Of a stretch of DNA of 64,000 bases, positions 1-7,987 are shown in pieces. The translations under genes were made by a program, and so were the position numbers. Under the pieces are notes generated by a model. It saw nothing but the letters and a program-made list of their open reading frames with translations. It had not been told where the DNA came from and made no database searches. The stretch comes from Sphingopyxis sp. PAMC25046 (GTDB lineage Bacteria > Pseudomonadota > Alphaproteobacteria > Sphingomonadales > Sphingomonadaceae). Within the stretch, counting starts at the first letter, position 1, and the number at the start of each line of letters is the position of its first letter. The DNA is taken from NCBI RefSeq assembly GCF_004795895.1, contig NZ_CP039250.1:2232001-2296000 (forward strand), written 5' to 3'.

Positions 1-46
1 GATCACCTATCGCCTGCTCGCGTCGGGTTGGAAGCTTAAGGCTTGA
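1..46 (+). CDS. C-terminal fragment of an unidentified protein
   Basis: An open frame enters from the left edge and stops at TGA 44-46. The last residues read ITYRLLASGWKLKA. Only about 15 residues are visible, so no family can be named. It runs towards hspQ, which lies on the opposite strand 7 bases further on. It could also be chance coding. Confidence 0.3.
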   Translation, partial: ITYRLLASGWKLKA

Positions 47-53
47 AACCCGC

Positions 54-428
54 TCAGTGACGGTGGATCGCGCGGACGCGGTAGCGGCCGTGATCAAGCC
101 CGTCGAACATCGCGTCGATCTGCGGATGGTCGATCGGCCCGCCGTCGCCGTCGGCAACCAGATTCTGCTGGCTGACATAGGCGATATAGGATGAATCGCC
201 GTTTTCGGCGAGCAGGTGGTAATAGGGCTGTTCCTTGGCGGGACGGATTTCCTCGGGAATCGCCTCATACCATTCGTCGGTGTTCGCAAAGACCGGGTCG
301 ATATCGAACACGACGCCGCGAAAGTCGAACATGCGGTGGCGCACGATGTCGCCCGGCGCAAAACGCGCGCGGCCGATCAGCGGCGCAGTAACGGTTGCGC
401 CAAGGGCGGAAGAGGACTCGGGTGTCAT
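54..428 (-). CDS. hspQ: Heat-shock protein HspQ (YccV-like, hemimethylated-DNA-binding fold)
   Basis: A 124-residue cytoplasmic protein of the HspQ/YccV family. In enterobacteria HspQ is a heat-inducible factor that binds hemimethylated DNA, affects DnaA stability and acts as a specificity factor for Lon. The family core is clear: FAPGDIVRHRMFDFRGVVFDI near residues 23-42, then a central EQPYYHLLAE segment and YVSQQNLV. About 20 N-terminal residues precede the core, slightly more than usual, so the start at 428 is the longest option. A sequence resembling a heat-shock promoter lies immediately upstream (436-463); its position would leave almost no 5' leader. The gene is divergent from the Yip1-type gene. 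The family call is firm; the exact cellular role in this organism is inference. Confidence 0.9.
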   Translation of the reverse strand: MTPESSSALGATVTAPLIGRARFAPGDIVRHRMFDFRGVVFDIDPVFANTDEWYEAIPEEIRPAKEQPYYHLLAENGDSSYIAYVSQQNLVADGDGGPIDHPQIDAMFDGLDHGRYRVRAIHRH

Positions 429-435
429 AAGATCA

Positions 436-463
436 ATCTATGGCTGTTTACGCCTGTTTCAAG
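436..463 (-). promoter_or_regulatory. Possible sigma-32-type promoter of hspQ
   Basis: On the minus strand CTTGAAA (463-457) is followed after 12 bases by GCCATAGAT (444-436). This is close to the sigma-32 pattern CTTGAA, 12-15 bases, CCCATnT. Transcription would start near 429, right at the hspQ ATG at 428. The match is by eye. Confidence 0.4.
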
Positions 464-606
464 TCCGTTACATTCACGTCGGCCGCGATTTGCCGAATCG
501 GCTGTGATCAGCGTTACAGATGGACTGGCCAATCGGGCTAAATTGCTCCTCTGGCTTGTGCATTTCCCATTCGGGTTGCGGGCCGCACCTTCAGGGGAGA
601 AGCATT

Positions 607-1233
607 ATGGCTGACGTACCACCCAATATCTCCGGGCCCGCATCGGGCATTGTCCAGCGCGTGAAGGATATCCTGCTCAAGCCGAAGGAAACATGGCCGG
701 TGATTGCGGCCGAACCGGCGACGACGCAGTCGATCTACGTCCCCTATGTCGTCGTGCTCGCCGCGATCGGGCCGATCGCGCAGTTCATCGGCGGACAGGT
801 CTTCGGTTTTACCGCCTTCGGAGTCACTTATCACCCGCCGATCGGTACCGCGCTGGGCTCGGCAGTCCTGTCCTATGGGCTCTCGCTCGCGATGGTTTTT
901 GTCCTTGCGCTCGTCATCGACGGGCTGGCACCCAATTTCGGTGGGCAGAAGGATCAGGTTCAGGCGCTCAAGGTCGCCGCCTACTCGGCAACCGCCGGCT
1001 GGGTCGGCGGAATTTTCGGGTTGATCCCGGCACTCGGCCTAATCGGGATGCTGTTCGCGCTCTACGGGCTCTATCTTCTCTATCTCGGCTTGCCGGTGCT
1101 GATGAAGGTGCCGCTGGACAAGGCGCTCGGCTATACCGCCGTTGTCGTGATTGTCGCGATTGTCCTGGTATTCATTGTCAGCGCGATCGTCGCTTCGCTG
1201 ACGGCGCCGTCGCTACTCAGCATCCGGGGCTAG
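607..1233 (+). CDS. Yip1-family integral membrane protein
   Basis: A 208-residue protein. A polar N-terminus (about 45 residues, including VQRVKDILLKPKETWPVI) is followed by four or five hydrophobic segments: around residues 48-72, 80-105, 122-160 (probably two) and 175-200. The Pxx-W element in KPKETWPVIAAEP before the first membrane segment is typical of bacterial YIP1-domain proteins (PF04893). Their function in bacteria is not established; they are assumed to be inner-membrane proteins. The ATG at 607 is preceded by GGGGAG, and translation further upstream does not look like this family, so this start is preferred over in-frame upstream codons. It stands alone between hspQ and the SGNH hydrolase gene. 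Confidence 0.8.
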   Translation: MADVPPNISGPASGIVQRVKDILLKPKETWPVIAAEPATTQSIYVPYVVVLAAIGPIAQFIGGQVFGFTAFGVTYHPPIGTALGSAVLSYGLSLAMVFVLALVIDGLAPNFGGQKDQVQALKVAAYSATAGWVGGIFGLIPALGLIGMLFALYGLYLLYLGLPVLMKVPLDKALGYTAVVVIVAIVLVFIVSAIVASLTAPSLLSIRG

Positions 1234-1364
1234 TCATGGCCTGATATTGTCATATATATCATCTCTTCAGCGGTACGGACGATCTGCCGTTCGGCCGATA
1301 TGGCCGGTCCGGTGCGGTCCGCTGCGACCATTCTAGGGACGCGCCGCTGAACAGGGAGTATGTG

Positions 1365-2549
1365 ATGCCTCATCCTTGGAAGTTTTTCGCTGCCGCGTCG
1401 GCTTTGCTGCTGGTCGCCGCCGCCCCGGCGAAAGGCGAATGGACGCCCGCCTGGTCGGCGAGCATGTGGGAAGCGGCGAACGAGAAGCAGAAAGTCGCGG
1501 TAGACGATGCGACGCTGCGCTTTGCCGTTCGCGTCGGCGCTGCGGGCGAAGGCATCCGGCTCCGATTGTCGAACGAATATGGCGAGCCGCTGCTCATCGG
1601 CGCGGCCAGCGTTCGGAAGCCGGGTGAAAAAGCGGTGCCCGTCCTCTTCGGCGGTCAGGCGTCGGTACGCGCATCCGCCGGCACGACCCTGGTCAGCGAC
1701 GCGGCAGAGCTGCGCGTCGGGGCCTTCGATGTGGTCGAGGTTTCGGTCTATCTTCCCGATGCCGTAAAGCTGAACACGGTCCATGGCGCCGGCGGGGCCC
1801 GGACGCAGATATCCGCGCCGGGCGATTTCACGCAGGCGGGCTTCGTCGCGGTGCGTACAGCGGATACCCGGCCGCTGCTCGCGGGCGTCGATGTGCTGGG
1901 CAAGGCGCAGCGGCCGGTCGTCGTCGCTTTCGGCGATTCGATCACCGACAATCCGGGATGCGCCAACGACGCCGTGCCGATATGCCGGTGGGGCGATGTG
2001 CTCGGCCGCCGCCTCGCGCAGGCGGGCAAGCCCCACGTCGTCGTGACGCAGGCGATTTCGGGTAACCGCGTCATTTCGCGCGGCTCAGGACCCAGCGCGG
2101 TCGAACGATTCGATCGCGACGTTCTGGGGCTGCCGGGCGTCACCCATGTCGTCATCCTCGAAGGGGTCAATGATATTGGGGGTTCGGGCCGCCGGCGCCC
2201 CGATGGCACAGCCGCGCCGACCCTGTCCTATGACCATCTGATCGAAGGCTATCAAACGCTTGTCGCAAGCGCGCATCGGCACGGCATCAAGGCGATCGGT
2301 ATGACCATATTGCCGTTCGAGGGCGCCAATTATCACACGGCGGCGGGCGAAGCGATGCGCCAGCGCGTCAACGATTGGATCCGCACGTCGGGCGCGTTCG
2401 ACGCCGTCATCGATATGGAGAAGTCGGTCGCCGATCCCGCCAATCCCCGGCGCCTCGATCCGGCCTTGCATCGCGGCGACTATCTGCACCCCAACGGCCA
2501 GGGTCAAACGCGGATCGGCGAGGCGATCCCGCTCGACCTGTTCGAATGA
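1365..2549 (+). CDS. Secreted SGNH/GDSL-family hydrolase
   Basis: A 394-residue protein with an N-terminal signal peptide (hydrophobic FFAAASALLLVAAAPAKG, cleavage probably near residue 24), so it acts in the periplasm or outside. An N-terminal beta-rich region of about 150 residues precedes the hydrolase domain. SGNH blocks are present: block I FGDSITDN carries the nucleophile Ser, block III EGVNDIG carries Asn, and block V GDYLHPNGQG carries the catalytic Asp-x-x-His. The family cleaves esters in lipids, acetylated sugars or arylesters; this layout resembles secreted rhamnogalacturonan-acetylesterase-like or related esterases, but the substrate cannot be read from sequence. Start ATG 1365 follows AGGGAG at good spacing; the GTG at 1362 is possible but less likely. 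Confidence 0.88.
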   Translation: MPHPWKFFAAASALLLVAAAPAKGEWTPAWSASMWEAANEKQKVAVDDATLRFAVRVGAAGEGIRLRLSNEYGEPLLIGAASVRKPGEKAVPVLFGGQASVRASAGTTLVSDAAELRVGAFDVVEVSVYLPDAVKLNTVHGAGGARTQISAPGDFTQAGFVAVRTADTRPLLAGVDVLGKAQRPVVVAFGDSITDNPGCANDAVPICRWGDVLGRRLAQAGKPHVVVTQAISGNRVISRGSGPSAVERFDRDVLGLPGVTHVVILEGVNDIGGSGRRRPDGTAAPTLSYDHLIEGYQTLVASAHRHGIKAIGMTILPFEGANYHTAAGEAMRQRVNDWIRTSGAFDAVIDMEKSVADPANPRRLDPALHRGDYLHPNGQGQTRIGEAIPLDLFE

Positions 2550-2573
2550 GGCGGGCCCCTTCGAGCCTATAAT

Positions 2574-4409
2574 CTACGGAGCGGTTACGGAAGGCGCGTC
2601 GCTCGATCGGGCGGACGCTTCGGATATGGCCGGCGCTTCGGGCGGAACGAATGTCCAGATCACATCCTCCGGCTCGACGGTAGGGCGCCGTTCGCTCGAG
2701 AAGATGACAAGCTCGCCTGACGATTTCGCAACGGCGAGGCTGTCGCCGCCGTTCGCCTTCATCCGCGCGACGAAATCGTCATAGGTGAATTTCTCCGTGA
2801 TGCGCGTCCGCCCGAAACTCCAGCCGGCCTGGAGGCGGTCGAGCAACTCCTCGATAGGCGTGCCCGCAAGGGTGAAAATGCGGCCGCGGCGCAGGCCCTT
2901 CAGGCGCGACTGTCCGCCGGTGCGGCTGACGCGGTCGGCACCGATCTCGGGCGCAAGCTCGCTGCAGACGAGGGCGTTGTAGCTGTCGCTGCCGGTCGCC
3001 GCGATCAGTTGGCGATACTGGCCGAGTTCGATCTCATCCTCATGCGCCTCGTCCAGAATATTGCCGTGATAAACCGGAATATCGGCGCGGCGTGCGCGGC
3101 GGAGCGCAAGCTTGTCTTCGTCGGCGATCAGCACGTTGCGCTCTTGCCGCTTCACGAACTCGGCAAAGGCGATCGTCCAGCTGTTGGCACCGACGAGCAG
3201 GACGCCGTTGCCCTTGCCGCGATCGAGATCGAGCAGCCGCGCCACGGTTCCCGCCGTAAAGCCGTGCGCGAAGATCGTCACGATGACCACGCCAAAGCCC
3301 AGCGGCACGAGCGCCTCGGCACCCGGAACGCCATAGTCGGTGAGGCGAAGCGCGAAGAGCCCCGTCACGGCGACCGCGACGATGCCGCGCGGCGCGATCC
3401 AGGCGACGAACAGGCGCTCGCGCAGCGGGATGCGCGTGAAGAGCAGCGCCGTCATGATCGTGAGCGGGCGCACGACGAAGAGGAGGAGCAGAAGGAACAG
3501 GACAAAGCGCAGTTCGAAATTCCGGACGACCTGCCAGTCGAGCGTCGCGGACAGGATGATGAAGACGCCCGACACGAGCAGGATCGTCAGATCTTCCTTA
3601 AACCGCCGGAGCGTGTGGCTCGAATAGGTTTCGCGATTGGCCATCACGACTCCCATCGCCGTGACGGTGATGAGCCCCGTCTCGTGCATCACCAGATCCG
3701 ACAGGACGAACACCCCGATCACCGATGTCAGCAGGATCGGCGCCTTCAGATATTCCGGAATCCAGCCGCGGAGATAGGCCGTGGTAAGGGCAAAGCCGGC
3801 CGCGGTGCCTAGAAGGATGGCGAGCAGGCTTGCCGCCGCGACGTCGATGACCACCGTGCTTGCCGCCGCGCTTCCGCCGTGGGTGATATAGCTGTAGACA
3901 CCGACGGCGATCAGCGCGCCGATCGGATCGTTTACGATCGCCTCCCATTTGAGCATATGCTTGACGCGCGGCGGAATGTTGAGCGAGCGGAGCAGCGGGG
4001 CGATGACGGTCGGCCCCGTGACCACCATCACCCCGCCGAAGAGCGCCGCGAGTTCGAGCGGCAGGCCCGCGCCGTAATAGGCCGCGGCGGTGCCGAGCGC
4101 CCAGCCGAGCGGCACGCCGATGAACACGAGCATCAGCACCGCGGTGCCGGCCTGTCGCAGCTCGCGGAACTTGAGGCTGAGTCCGCCCTCGAAGAGGATC
4201 ACCGCCACGGCGAGCTTGATGATGGGCTCGCGCAGCGCGCCAAAGTCCCGCTCGGGATTTATGAAGCCAAGAATCGGTCCGGCGACGATCCCCGCGATCA
4301 GCATCAGGGCGATCGCAGGGCGCCCCGTTCGCCAGGCAATCCACTGGGCGCCGAGGCCGATGATGCCGATGAGCGCGATTTTGACGAGCAGCGAGTCGAT
4401 TGCAAACAT
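2574..4409 (-). CDS. CPA1-type cation/proton antiporter with C-terminal TrkA-N (RCK) domain
   Basis: A 611-residue inner-membrane transporter. Residues about 1-390 form some 12 hydrophobic segments of the Na+/H+ exchanger superfamily (NhaP/Kef-like), with the substrate-site signature WEAIVNDPIGA near residue 155 (the NDP pair is the CPA1 hallmark). Residues about 395-520 look like a TrkA-N nucleotide-binding domain (GNGVLLVGANSWTIAFAEFV), although the glycine-rich loop is degenerate (GANSW rather than GxGxxG), so NAD binding is doubtful. A short TrkA-C-like tail follows. It probably exchanges Na+ or K+ for protons in pH or salt homeostasis. The end is convergent with the SGNH gene at 24 bases distance. 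Confidence 0.87.
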   Translation of the reverse strand: MFAIDSLLVKIALIGIIGLGAQWIAWRTGRPAIALMLIAGIVAGPILGFINPERDFGALREPIIKLAVAVILFEGGLSLKFRELRQAGTAVLMLVFIGVPLGWALGTAAAYYGAGLPLELAALFGGVMVVTGPTVIAPLLRSLNIPPRVKHMLKWEAIVNDPIGALIAVGVYSYITHGGSAAASTVVIDVAAASLLAILLGTAAGFALTTAYLRGWIPEYLKAPILLTSVIGVFVLSDLVMHETGLITVTAMGVVMANRETYSSHTLRRFKEDLTILLVSGVFIILSATLDWQVVRNFELRFVLFLLLLLFVVRPLTIMTALLFTRIPLRERLFVAWIAPRGIVAVAVTGLFALRLTDYGVPGAEALVPLGFGVVIVTIFAHGFTAGTVARLLDLDRGKGNGVLLVGANSWTIAFAEFVKRQERNVLIADEDKLALRRARRADIPVYHGNILDEAHEDEIELGQYRQLIAATGSDSYNALVCSELAPEIGADRVSRTGGQSRLKGLRRGRIFTLAGTPIEELLDRLQAGWSFGRTRITEKFTYDDFVARMKANGGDSLAVAKSSGELVIFSSERRPTVEPEDVIWTFVPPEAPAISEASARSSDAPSVTAP

Positions 4410-4674
4410 ATGGGCAAGCTATGCGGGAAGGGCGCTATGGTTCCCGCCTGGATGCGCCATCGGGTATCGCATCTTTTCGCCGATGCTTCGGCCGGGGCCC
4501 CGGCGGAGTCGTGCCGCGGAGCATGTAACGACTGCAGCTGGATGCTCCGATGCCATATCCGGTTTCCTGTTTCGACGGATCGATTACGGTCCATTGTAAT
4601 TCTGGCCGTGATTTGTCGAGGCTGAATATAGACGAAGGCGTTGTCGCCCGAGGCTTCCCAACCATAAGCATTAA

Positions 4675-4812
4675 ACAGGTTCGCGGTCTGGATATGATGG
4701 CGTTCTCGCGGACGCAGGGCTCGGCATCGCGCTCATAGGCCAGCCCCTCGCGGTCGACTGGCTGATCGACGGCCGCCTGACGACGCGGTTCCCTTTCGGG
4801 TCAGTTGCCTAG
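4675..4812 (+). pseudogene. Remnant of a LysR-family regulator (C-terminal end only)
   Basis: This frame, open after TAA 4672-4674 and ending at TAG 4810-4812, encodes LADAGLGIALIGQPLAVDWL and then IDGRLTTRFPF. This matches the end of LysR substrate-binding domains (pattern AG.GIAL......D...GRL...F). There is no start codon or DNA-binding domain; the preceding 4410-4674 has no recognisable coding sequence and lower GC. The last 12 bases overlap the convergent DUF899 gene. I read it as the stump left after deletion of most of a regulator gene. Confidence 0.6.
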
Positions 4813-5544
4813 ATCATCCGAAAAACCGGCTTCGAGGCGCGGCCACTGCGCAATCGGCCGGCCGTCGCTGCGGAAGGGGTGCACCGTCTCATTCTCTCCC
4901 CAGCCTTGCGGCCAGCCGGGTGGCGATACTTCCTGTTCTTCCTGCCGCCCATAGACGGTGAGGTCGAGCAACCTATAGCAATTGTCCATCGCCTCGACCC
5001 CGCGGCGCGTCGTCCAATAGGTCTCGAAGACATCGGAGCCGCGGCGCAGATAGCAGATGAGGTACATGCTGCCCGCCTCGCGGCCGGCCAGCAGGGTGTC
5101 GAGCCCCTCCGTCACCGAATACCATGGCAGGTTCCATCCCATGAAATCGCGATACCGGCTGCTCTCTTCATATGGGCCCTGGCAGAATGTCGCATAGGTC
5201 GCGTCGCGCGAATGGATGTAGCTGAGCTCGCGCACCTGCGAGGTGAACCAGCTGCATCCTTGGCATTGCCTTTCCGCGGGCCGGCCGGTGAACCACATAT
5301 AATAATAGGCGATCAGCATTCGCCGGCCCTCGAACGCGTCGAGCAATGTCGTGGGGCCGTCCTTGCCGATCAGCCGCGCGGCGCCGTCGACCGCCACCAT
5401 CGGCAGCCGGCGCCGTGCCGCGGCGATTTCGTCGCCGGCGCGCGTATGCGCCTTTTCGCGTGCGCGCAGTTCGTCCAGTTGCGCCTGAAATGCCGCCCGA
5501 TCCGCGATCTCGGGCGTGGTGGCTTCTCCTTCGGCTATGTGCAT
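4801..5544 (-). CDS. DUF899-family thioredoxin-like protein
   Basis: A 247-residue protein of the DUF899 family (thioredoxin-like fold, function unknown). Diagnostic segments are LIAYYYMWFTG and the cysteine-containing QCQGCSWFTSQV near residues 85-110, then NLPWYSV, followed by a C-terminal domain with FETYWTTRRGVE and HPFR. The CxxC-like CQGC could be redox active, but this is inference. Start ATG 5544 has GGAGAG just upstream; an ATG four codons earlier (5556) overlaps that Shine-Dalgarno sequence and is less likely. It follows the VOC gene by about 40 bases on the same strand, so the two probably form an operon. Family members often sit beside regulator and VOC genes, which fits the regulator remnants on both sides. 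Confidence 0.85.
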   Translation of the reverse strand: MHIAEGEATTPEIADRAAFQAQLDELRAREKAHTRAGDEIAAARRRLPMVAVDGAARLIGKDGPTTLLDAFEGRRMLIAYYYMWFTGRPAERQCQGCSWFTSQVRELSYIHSRDATYATFCQGPYEESSRYRDFMGWNLPWYSVTEGLDTLLAGREAGSMYLICYLRRGSDVFETYWTTRRGVEAMDNCYRLLDLTVYGRQEEQEVSPPGWPQGWGENETVHPFRSDGRPIAQWPRLEAGFSDDLGN

Positions 5545-5585
5545 CTTTCTCTCCATACCTTATGAGGCCCGCCGACCGGCACGCA

Positions 5586-5954
5586 TCACGCCGCTGGGAA
5601 GGCATGCGAGGGCGGTGTCGCCAGCGTCACAAGGTTGCCGTCGGTATCGCGCACTTGCGCGAGGGTCGAATAGTCGCCCGCAATGTCTTCGCCGAGCGCG
5701 ATCCCGGCGCCTTCGAGCCGGCGGCGCTCCGCCGCAAGGTCCGCGACATAGAGGAAGATCGAACCCCGGCTGGCAATCTCGTCGCTGGTCGAGACCATGA
5801 GCCCGCCTTCGTCGAACAATTCCCAGTGCAGCAAAGTGGGCATGGGCCGATGATCGGGCCCGCGACCGAGGAGGCCCGTATACCAGTGCTCGGCCATCGC
5901 GAGATCCGCGACGAGCAACGAGGGATAGGCTTTCTCCACTTTCATTTTGGGCAT
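5586..5954 (-). CDS. VOC-superfamily (glyoxalase/bleomycin-resistance-like) protein
   Basis: A 122-residue single-module protein with the beta-alpha-beta-beta-beta fold of vicinal-oxygen-chelate proteins: AYPSLLVADLAMAEHWYTGLL at the start, LLHWELFDEGGLMV in the middle, and VRDTDGNLVTLATPP at the end. The final segment resembles the usual DPDGN motif. Metal ligands are not obvious, so an enzyme, a binding protein or a resistance protein are all possible. ATG 5954 is chosen (GAGGA upstream); the frame stays open further upstream, but that part is the remnant of a MarR regulator. Probably cotranscribed with the DUF899 gene. Confidence 0.8.
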   Translation of the reverse strand: MPKMKVEKAYPSLLVADLAMAEHWYTGLLGRGPDHRPMPTLLHWELFDEGGLMVSTSDEIASRGSIFLYVADLAAERRRLEGAGIALGEDIAGDYSTLAQVRDTDGNLVTLATPPSHAFPAA

Positions 5955-6215
5955 CTCCGGCTTTCCTCGCCTGCGATCGCGGCGTGGCCTTCCTTCCATA
6001 TACCTCAGGAGGGGGCCTTGGTTCCGTGCATGGGTCGCGCAGGACATGTGTACGGCAGCGCGCCGCAGCAGGGAAAGGAGATCCATTGTCTCGCACGCCG
6101 AAAACCCTCGTGTCGCCGCTTCATATACGTCGAGCGACACGTTTTTCAGCGCGCGTTGGAGATCGCGTCCGGCTTGCGTCAGATAAACCAGCGTTTCGCG
6201 CCGATTATCCAGCGC
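5955..6215 (-). pseudogene. C-terminal remnant of a MarR-family regulator
   Basis: Read on the minus strand in the same frame as the VOC gene, this stretch encodes LDNRRETLVYLTQAGRDLQ, the wing and following helix of MarR proteins, then helices ending in MDLLSLLRRAAVHM. The DNA-recognition helix and N-terminus are missing: the homology starts within a few bases of the sulfatase stop codon (6220-6222). No stop separates it from the VOC gene. It is the tail of a regulator whose front was replaced by the sulfatase/receptor segment. Confidence 0.65.
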
Positions 6216-6219
6216 TCGG

Positions 6220-7935
6220 TTATCCGGGCTGGTTGTACATTTCGGTCGGCCCGGGATATTCGCGACCGTCGTCGAGACCCTTGCCGATTTCGCGTTCCGA
6301 CAGCGCGTTGACCATCGCGTTGAGCCGCATCACCGTCTTCCGGTGTTTGGGGTCGTTCGCCAGATTGACCAGTTCACCCGGATCGGCGTGGGTGTCATAA
6401 AGCTCGAGGTCGTTGCGCGCATTGAGCGTCTTCCAGTCGCGCGGCATATGGTGATACGCTGGCGCGAAATAGCGCGCGAACTTCCAGCGTCCGTCGTGGA
6501 CGCCGCGGTGCAGCCGCCGCTTCGACAGGTCGTAGATCGCGCTATAGTCGGGAATCTTCTCGCCCGGCGGGCGAGGGCCGACGACCCTGTTCGATGCCGG
6601 TTCCCACATATGCGCGACGGCATAGTTGAAAAAATGCCCGCGCCGGTCGCGTTCGGTCGGCGCGGTCGGCGACGACAGCAGCGCCGATACATCGACCCCC
6701 GGCAGGTCGGGAAAGCGATTGCGCCCTTCGTCGGCCGACAGCCCGGCGAGCGACATCAAGGTCGGTGCGATGTCGATCGCCCCCATCAGGCCCTTGGTCG
6801 CCTGTCCGCCCTTCACGTAGGGATGGGCGATGATCATCGGGATATTGGTTTCCTCGCGGTACATCGTGCCCGCTTTCTGCCGCATCCCGTGCGCGCCGGC
6901 GCGTTCGCCATGGTCGCTGGTATAGATGATGATCGTATTGTCGATCTGGCCGCTTTCCTTGAGCGCCCAGAGCAATTGCCCGAGCCGCCGGTCGACGTCG
7001 CGCAGGCAGTTGTAATAATAATTGTTGAAGCGGTGCCACGACGCTTCGTCGTCATGCGGCATCGGGCCGTAGAAGAGGTCGTTGAGGCGCACGATCGCGC
7101 GATGCGCTTCGGGCTTGGTGGAAAGATCGTCCTTGTAGAAGCTTTCGGGGAGGTCGAACTTGTTGTCGACCTCATAGATCGGGTCGCCGGGCTCGCGGCG
7201 CAGCGGCGCGAGAATGTCGGGATGGACGCGGTGCTTCGCCTGCTCGCCCGTCGCGTCATAGAACATGATGTCGTGCGGGTTGATCAGCCCGACCACCATG
7301 AACCACGGCTTTCCCTCCGCCTTGTCGCGGCGCACGAAATCGAAGATGCTGCGCGCGGCGTCGCCCGCGACATACATGTCAGCGCGATAGCCGTCCCAGG
7401 TCAGGCCGAGTTCCTCACCGTCGAAGCCATAGTCGTGGAAGCCGTATTTCTCCATCGCGCGTTCGGTGCTGGGATAGATGCCGCCGGGCACGCGGTTCCA
7501 GTCGCGTTCGAAATTCATCCGGCTGAGGTGCCACTTGCCCTTATAGCTCGTGTAATAGCCTGCGGCCTGCATCATGTGGCCGAGCGTCGGCATATCCTCG
7601 GCCGCGACCGGATTGGGCGCGTTGTCGCTGTTTAGGAACAGCCCGGTCTGCTGGGTGTGGTGTCCCTGGAAGATCGTCGAGCGGGACGGGGTGCAGGGCG
7701 TCGTGTGGACGTGGTAATTTTCGACGAGCATCCCGCGTTCCATCAATTCGCGGTGCGCCGGCAGCTTTTCGAGCAGGCCCTTTGGATAGCTGGCGATGCC
7801 CTGTTCCTGATCGGTGACGATCATCAGTACGTTCAGCTTCTTGCCGTTCTTCGCATAGGTCGGCAGCGCCAATCCGGCGGCGGCGAGCGCGCCCATACCG
7901 CCGACGAATGTCCGCCGATTCACGTCCCAACCCAT
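6220..7935 (-). CDS. Tat-exported sulfatase (alkaline-phosphatase superfamily)
   Basis: A 571-residue type I sulfatase or phosphonate monoester hydrolase-like enzyme. The N-terminus has a twin-arginine signal (NRRTFVGG, then a hydrophobic stretch ending PTYA), as expected for an enzyme folded before export. The core starts with VLMIVTDQEQG (metal-binding Asp42), followed by the sulfatase signature PCTPSRSTI, in which Cys81 would be converted to formylglycine by a maturase; no maturase gene lies in the window. Further metal-site segments are WFMVVGLINPHD and IIYTSDHGE. It probably removes sulfate or a phospho/phosphono group from an organic substrate in the periplasm. The downstream end touches a truncated MarR gene. 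The neighbouring TonB receptor, read in the same direction, suggests uptake of a sulfated substrate. Confidence 0.9.
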   Translation of the reverse strand: MGWDVNRRTFVGGMGALAAAGLALPTYAKNGKKLNVLMIVTDQEQGIASYPKGLLEKLPAHRELMERGMLVENYHVHTTPCTPSRSTIFQGHHTQQTGLFLNSDNAPNPVAAEDMPTLGHMMQAAGYYTSYKGKWHLSRMNFERDWNRVPGGIYPSTERAMEKYGFHDYGFDGEELGLTWDGYRADMYVAGDAARSIFDFVRRDKAEGKPWFMVVGLINPHDIMFYDATGEQAKHRVHPDILAPLRREPGDPIYEVDNKFDLPESFYKDDLSTKPEAHRAIVRLNDLFYGPMPHDDEASWHRFNNYYYNCLRDVDRRLGQLLWALKESGQIDNTIIIYTSDHGERAGAHGMRQKAGTMYREETNIPMIIAHPYVKGGQATKGLMGAIDIAPTLMSLAGLSADEGRNRFPDLPGVDVSALLSSPTAPTERDRRGHFFNYAVAHMWEPASNRVVGPRPPGEKIPDYSAIYDLSKRRLHRGVHDGRWKFARYFAPAYHHMPRDWKTLNARNDLELYDTHADPGELVNLANDPKHRKTVMRLNAMVNALSEREIGKGLDDGREYPGPTEMYNQPG

Positions 7936-7987
7936 TTTGCTCTCCCAATCAAATATTTGCCGGTAAAAGCCCGCGGCGCGGGTTGCG

